DNA from: Vigna angularis
Lineage: Eukaryota > Streptophyta > Magnoliopsida > Fabales > Fabaceae
Direction of reading: 5' to 3'
Assembly: GCF_016808095.1 (NCBI RefSeq)
Contig: NC_068978.1
Location: 21,320,806-21,384,805, forward strand
Length of the DNA stretch: 64,000 bases
The position numbers were made by a program, and so were the translations under genes. The notes beneath the pieces are model-generated. The model did no database searches and was not told where the DNA came from. It was given only the letters and a program-made list of their open reading frames with translations. This document shows positions 59,350 through 64,000 of this stretch, one piece after another (position 1 is the first letter of the stretch; each line of letters starts with the position of its first letter).

Positions 59350-59868
59350 GTATGTTATGTATTTTCAATATGAGAAAATGCTATATTAGAACTTATATAA
59401 AATGTGTATTGAATCAGATCCTAAGTTATTTTACTTTACTAATATCTAAATTATATAGAAAAATATATTAAATAGTAAAAGTTGATCAATGTATCTAAAG
59501 TTTAAATATACAAAATGAAAAAACAAATTTCTATATTAAAAAAATATATATAATAAGTAGAAGGAATTTATGTTGTCAGAAGATATAATTTTAAGAAAGA
59601 GTTCATATAACATTGTAAGAATTTTTAGTTTAATTTAATGCACAAGTCTTTCAAAAATAAAATTAAATATATGTGATGATTTATAATTAATATTTTGTGT
59701 GAATCTATGTAATGTAAAGTGATTAAATTGCATAATATTTTACAAACTACTAATTTACTTTATTTTGTTTTTATCATTTTCAACTACAATAATCATCATA
59801 CATAAAAAATAGATGATATTTCATATAAAAGTGTTCAATAGAGTTAAACGGAATATAAATAATATTTT

Positions 59869-59871
<3 letters not shown>

Positions 59872-59912
<41 letters not shown>
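59872..59912. repeat. (TA)n microsatellite
   Basis: A TA run of about 20 units continuing into GTGTGTGTG. Confidence 0.96.
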
Positions 59913-59914
<2 letters not shown>

Positions 59915-61272
59915 TGTGTGTGTTTTCAAAATAAATAATATAATATAATAAAATAAATAATATATAAAACATTACAATCACATCTAAACAAGTATTTCCG
60001 GGAAGAATAAGACAGAAATGTAAAATAAAATTGTAAACACCTTTAGAAAAGAAAAGAAAATTAATTAAAATGAATTTGTTCATAAATTACAATTATGAAA
60101 AAGTTTGCCTAAAAACTCTAGAAAAAAATTTTATACAAAGAATAAAAAATCAATTAAATTGTTTTATAAGTTAAACTTAAATTAAATACAAGTTAGAAAA
60201 ACTGTAAAAGGAAAATTTATAAATTATTTTATACATAGTTTATTGTAATTTCTAAACTAGTTTGTTTAGTGTGTTTTTTTTGTTTTTACATTTCTTTCTT
60301 AGAATATCTATCTTGTAGAAAAGTTTATCCAACCAGACAAAAAAATTTATTTTAAAAAAATCTTTTTATATAATTTTTAAATTGTTATTTAACTTTTAAT
60401 GTATAAAAAAATATTTTTATTTTTTTTATTTTAAAAGTATTTATCTAAAAGTTTATAAAGATGTGTGGGTGCTGAAAGAGACAAAGAATGGCCAATGACC
60501 AGGACCTGTTCAGTGTAGACATATATGGTCGCCAAAATCTTTGAAATTGGATTTTGACGCTGCAATTTCGATGTCTGTCGTAGTTTCCGTCGTTCTAGTT
60601 TTACTATCACCATTCCCACTTTCATTTCTTTTTATCCATACTTCTAAGAAATGGTTTATGCTATGAGATTATCTCCATAAAATAACTAATAAATCATTCC
60701 CAATGCAAAACATTAAAATAAGAGTTCGGTGAATTTTCATTTTTATATATTTAGTTGATGTGAAATTTAAATTTATATTTCCTCTTCAAACTTAAATTTC
60801 TTGGCTTTAATACATTATTTTTCTAGTAAATTTATTTTTAACTATCTCAATCATAATCCTTCTACTATTGTTTTTTATATCTAGACATACTTAAGAAATC
60901 GCTTAAATTAAAAAAAAATTGCACTATAATATTAATAATTAAATCGAGCATTTTTCATAAAAAAGAAGCTCTATTTCCATCTGTGTGGATATATAATCAC
61001 AATTATTACCAAAAACAGATGAAATATTTTCCAGTGGGAAATCAGATTCACTCTAAAAAAATTATAAAACTGCCAAATCATGGCCTTAATTAGAACTTTT
61101 GTTTTCACTCTAATTTCTAATTCCTATTTTCATATCTGTTTTAAATTTTGTCTTTTCATAACCTACACTATCATTCTCGTTTTTTACCACCCATTTGATT
61201 TATAATATACACAAATTTTAGTTTATATAGTTTTTTGGTTGTATGGCTTGTCTCCTAATTAAAATTGTGCAA

Positions 61273-61273
61273 A

Positions 61274-61310
<37 letters not shown>
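61273..61310. repeat. (TTA)n trinucleotide microsatellite
   Basis: About 12 perfect ATT/TTA units. Confidence 0.97.
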
Positions 61311-61399
61311 AAATAAAAATAAATAAAAATTATAATATCTATTGTTAAGATACAATCATTTAAGCAAACACCGTTTTAAAGTTTAATATAATATTTTAA

Positions 61400-63630
61400 A
61401 CGAAATAATGCTTAATTCTCTCGAAAAATATGTTAGAAGCTTAAATGTTATCTTTTAATATACATATAAGATTTAAAACATCTAATAGCCAAGATTGTTT
61501 AACATATGTTTGATAAGCGCTAAATGATATAAAATTCATCTAAACACAAAAACGTATAATAAAAGAAAGTTAGACTGTCTAGGATATAATATTGCTAACA
61601 CAATAAAAAATTTTAAAATTACCGATAAAAGTTTATCGACAGAAATAATCCGTCAATAATTGAAATTTATTGATAGATTTTACTGACGAATTTTTGAAAT
61701 TTTAATTGATGAACATTTTTGTTAGTAATATATATTTCACTTATTGATGAAAAATCCGTTGATAAATTCGTCGGTAATACATATTTCCTTTACTTATAGA
61801 AAAATCTGTTGGTAATACATATTTCATTTACTGACGCATTTTTCTGTTGGTAATACATATTTCTTCGCGAACCACTCACTATTTCATTCTCATGCGAGCA
61901 AAATGGTTTAAAGCCCCCTTTCCTCTTCTCTCTCTTCTTCCTCTTCTTGTTCTTCTTCTTTCTCTTCCCCTTCTTTTTATGCCATGAGTAGGCCATTACA
62001 AGAAATCACCAAAAGTGTCCAATCGTACAAACCACTCACAATCGTCAACCACCACCTCCAAGAGTAGTAGAAGCCACCATAAGAAACCTGGAACAACCAT
62101 CAACATATCTCCTTCGCAAGATCAAGCCCAACCCAAACCACGATCTCACGTCTTCTCCAAACATTTCTCCATCCTCACAACATCGTGAATCGCACCTCCG
62201 AGAGCCTTCATAGAAACCTACAGTGAACAAAGAGCCTCTGACGAGCATCCTTGATTTGCGAACGGAGAAAACTCTAACGGTGAGATGTGGTAGGACTTGA
62301 TGTTCCCTCCAAGGTACTTGCTATGTTAAATTTTTTTATTACGCACTAACAAGTAGATGAAAAAGCCCTAAAAGATAAATCTGAAAAAACCCTAAAAGAT
62401 AAATTTAAAACAACCTTAAAAGAGGAAGAAGGAGAAAGAAAGAAGATGAATTAGATCGCAATATTTATCGATAGATTTTTTCTTAGATAATTACCGACAT
62501 ATTCTTTTGTAATTACCAATGAATTTTTCCTTTAGTTATTACGAACGGAAATAAAATTTTGTTGTCGAAAAAATGTCACTATTGACATTTTTTTTACGTT
62601 TTTGATGGATTTTATCTGCTGGTATTACCTGTTTTTCTTGTAGTGTAAACGCTATATCCTAAACTTTTTGAAAGTTACTCTAAACAAAAAAGCACTAAAC
62701 TCATTCCTAAACACTTAGGTCGTCTAGTGTTTTACTGCAAATATGTTCAAATACTCTTTTGTCTGTTGTGTTGCGCTCTCTTTTTTGTGTGCAGATTATC
62801 AACTTTATCAAAATGTCTGCTCATAATCATAATAATATTAAGAGATAGAAAGATATTCAAGGAATGTCTCTTACATGCTTTATATGCCTGCTCTTTTCGT
62901 ACGCTCAACACAATTGCTCTACTAGGACGTAACATACCTTCGGATTCTACCTTAAAGGCTACATCTCTAGAAGAGTGTCAAAGCTTTAAGTAACAAATCT
63001 TTTTTAAAGAAGTCTATATAAATAAGTTTGCATGAAGAGAAGTGAAGAACTTTTGCTATAAAAAATATTCATACGCTCTCTATTCTCTTTCTAAGCTCTT
63101 ATGACTTTTCTTGAAAAAATTCTTCTTAAGAGTTTTAAGAAGTTTTTTTGTAATATTCTATATTCTCTCTAAAAGTGTCATCTTCTCTCTTGTAAGATTT
63201 CAAAAATATATTTGTTGTGTAGATTCAGAAGTGAATTCAAACACTTGTAAAGTTTAATTCACTATAGTTAAACGTTGTAGACAATTGGTCTAGTGTTGAT
63301 ATCAGGAGTGATAAGACTCATTTAACCAGATTTGTTAGTTTGTAAACCAAAAGTGGTAAAATTCGTTTTTTGTGAAACCCCTTAAAAGGTTTTTAAGGGA
63401 CGTAACTCAGTTTGAGTGAGTTAGTATAAAATCAAAGTATGTTTTTCTGTCTTTGTGTTTAAATAAGTTTTTCATTCAATTTTTTCTTTAAACCTAAGTG
63501 TTTAACTAGTGTTGTAGACCGTCTAATCCCTGTAAAATAATATTAAACATTATTTACGAAAAAATTTTAAAACACTATTCAACCTCTCTTCTTCTAGTGT
63601 TTTTCGAGTGTTTCATTTCTTTTAATATAT
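61400..63630 (+). repeat. SIRE-like copia LTR F3, split by a CACTA element
   Basis: The part at 62649-63630 aligns with F2 (CTATATAAAT at about 63014, GTAACTCAGTTTGAGTGAG then TTAGTATAAAATC at 63421-63433, and the ATTCAACCTCTCTTC end at 63574). The part left of 61598 (TAGACTGTCTAGGATATAATATTGC) reads as its upstream continuation. Outer borders are approximate. Confidence 0.6.
61599..62645. mobile_element. non-autonomous CACTA element
   Basis: The right end is CTTGTAGTG (reverse complement CACTACAAG) at 62645. The left end is a decayed CACAATAAAAAA at 61599. A 3-bp duplication TAA flanks it (61596-61598, 62646-62648). Subterminal zones repeat words such as TTGGTAATACATATTTC and ACGAATTTTT, typical CACTA subterminal arrays. 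The only sizeable frame (minus strand 61790-61996) is a translated CT-rich run. No transposase. Confidence 0.82.
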
Positions 63631-64000
63631 TTAATAGTCTTAATTGTCAAAGTTAAAAATAATTTAAATATATATTTTTAAATTTTTTGATATATTTTTA
63701 AGAATAAAACTGTAATGAAGTTTTAAATTTCAGAATAGATACTTGAATGTGGTTATTGACCTAAATAATGTCATCTTGATGAAAACAAAGTGAGAACATT
63801 GATATTATTTAGTGTGAACTGACCTTGGGAGAAATATTTGAATGTGAGAAATTGTATTTGAGAATAATGGAAACCCAAAATCTCAGGATATGGATAACTA
63901 CAAAGATATAATTGTGGTAGAAACAGTTTTTATAATTTATCCTTAATTTACGAAATTATATAATTAAAAATATATTAGTTACTATTTGAAAAATTTGACC
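63631..64000. other. AT-rich DNA to the window edge
   Basis: No feature supported. Confidence 0.5.

Larger units (their letters stand above)
58496..61480. other. AT-rich intergenic DNA with microsatellites
   Basis: Contains (TA)n at about 59312-59342 and 59872-59912 (followed by GTGTGTG) and (TTA)n at 61273-61310. The GC-richer spots at 58690-58920 and 60450-60620 have short frames without domains; either could be a gene fragment, but I cannot support one. Confidence 0.5.

Noticed and set aside
61790..61996. lysine/arginine-rich frame resembling a nucleolar protein
   Set aside because: It is translation of a CT-rich run inside a CACTA element.
52700..63630. F2 and F3 as the two LTRs of one 11-kb element
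   Set aside because: They are in direct orientation but strongly diverged, the coding relic between them is on the opposite strand to the LTRs, and no PBS or purine tract was found at either inner edge.

Overview
The window looks like repeat-rich nuclear DNA of a flowering plant, most likely a papilionoid legume of the Phaseoleae group (Vigna or Phaseolus type). The reasons are the low GC content, the LTR-retrotransposon families, the legume-style CACTA elements and TRIM, and one plant-specific trihelix transcription factor gene with a canonical intron. No bacterial-type operon, CRISPR array, rRNA or convincing tRNA is visible. The species call is inference.

Layout. 1-2267: 3' part of a Ty1/copia element (RT, RNase H, 3' LTR) cut by the window edge. 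2345-3562: non-autonomous CACTA transposon with TAA target duplications. 3566-9350: old repeats and a roughly 3-kb Gypsy-type LTR. 11335-18356: degraded copia LTRs, a CACTA end and a truncated Gypsy LTR. 18357-24600: SIRE-like LTR interrupted by a complete gag-only copia element (19415-23986, target duplication GTGGT). 24650-34395: Gypsy LTR interrupted by a 7.2-kb copia element (27062-34303, target duplication GTTTT) that carries a broken gag and a second, non-pol ORF. 34405-36946: Gypsy solo LTR (TCATG). 37215-38304: copia solo LTR. 44449-44948: tandemly rearranged TRIM. 46374-47373: second Gypsy solo LTR (GAAAA). 49242-50595: the only confident host gene, a GT-3-type trihelix factor on the minus strand. 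52700-63630: SIRE-like LTRs, a decayed copia gag-pol, a 194-bp solo LTR (AATAG) and a third CACTA element (TAA). Long AT-rich stretches with (TA)n tracts separate these.

Most striking signal. Many LTRs carry paired copies of the 10-bp palindrome TAATCGATTA whose start-to-start distance is almost always 21 bp (20 bp in the Gypsy LTRs), that is two turns of the DNA helix, although the bases between the sites vary freely. I count about 30 such intervals in at least three LTR groups of two superfamilies. They lie mainly in U3, upstream of a conserved core promoter (GAACCAGTATAAAA), and also just downstream of the primer binding site in two elements. This looks like a shared regulatory or RNA-dimerisation module and is the main lead here. 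A second group of Gypsy LTRs carries repeated CGTTCGGTC instead.

The transposons are mostly dead. Many of their stop codons sit where a family tryptophan belongs (TGG changed to TAG, TGA or TAA), as expected from deamination of methylated cytosine. Everything was read by eye; exact borders are given only where a target-site duplication supports them.
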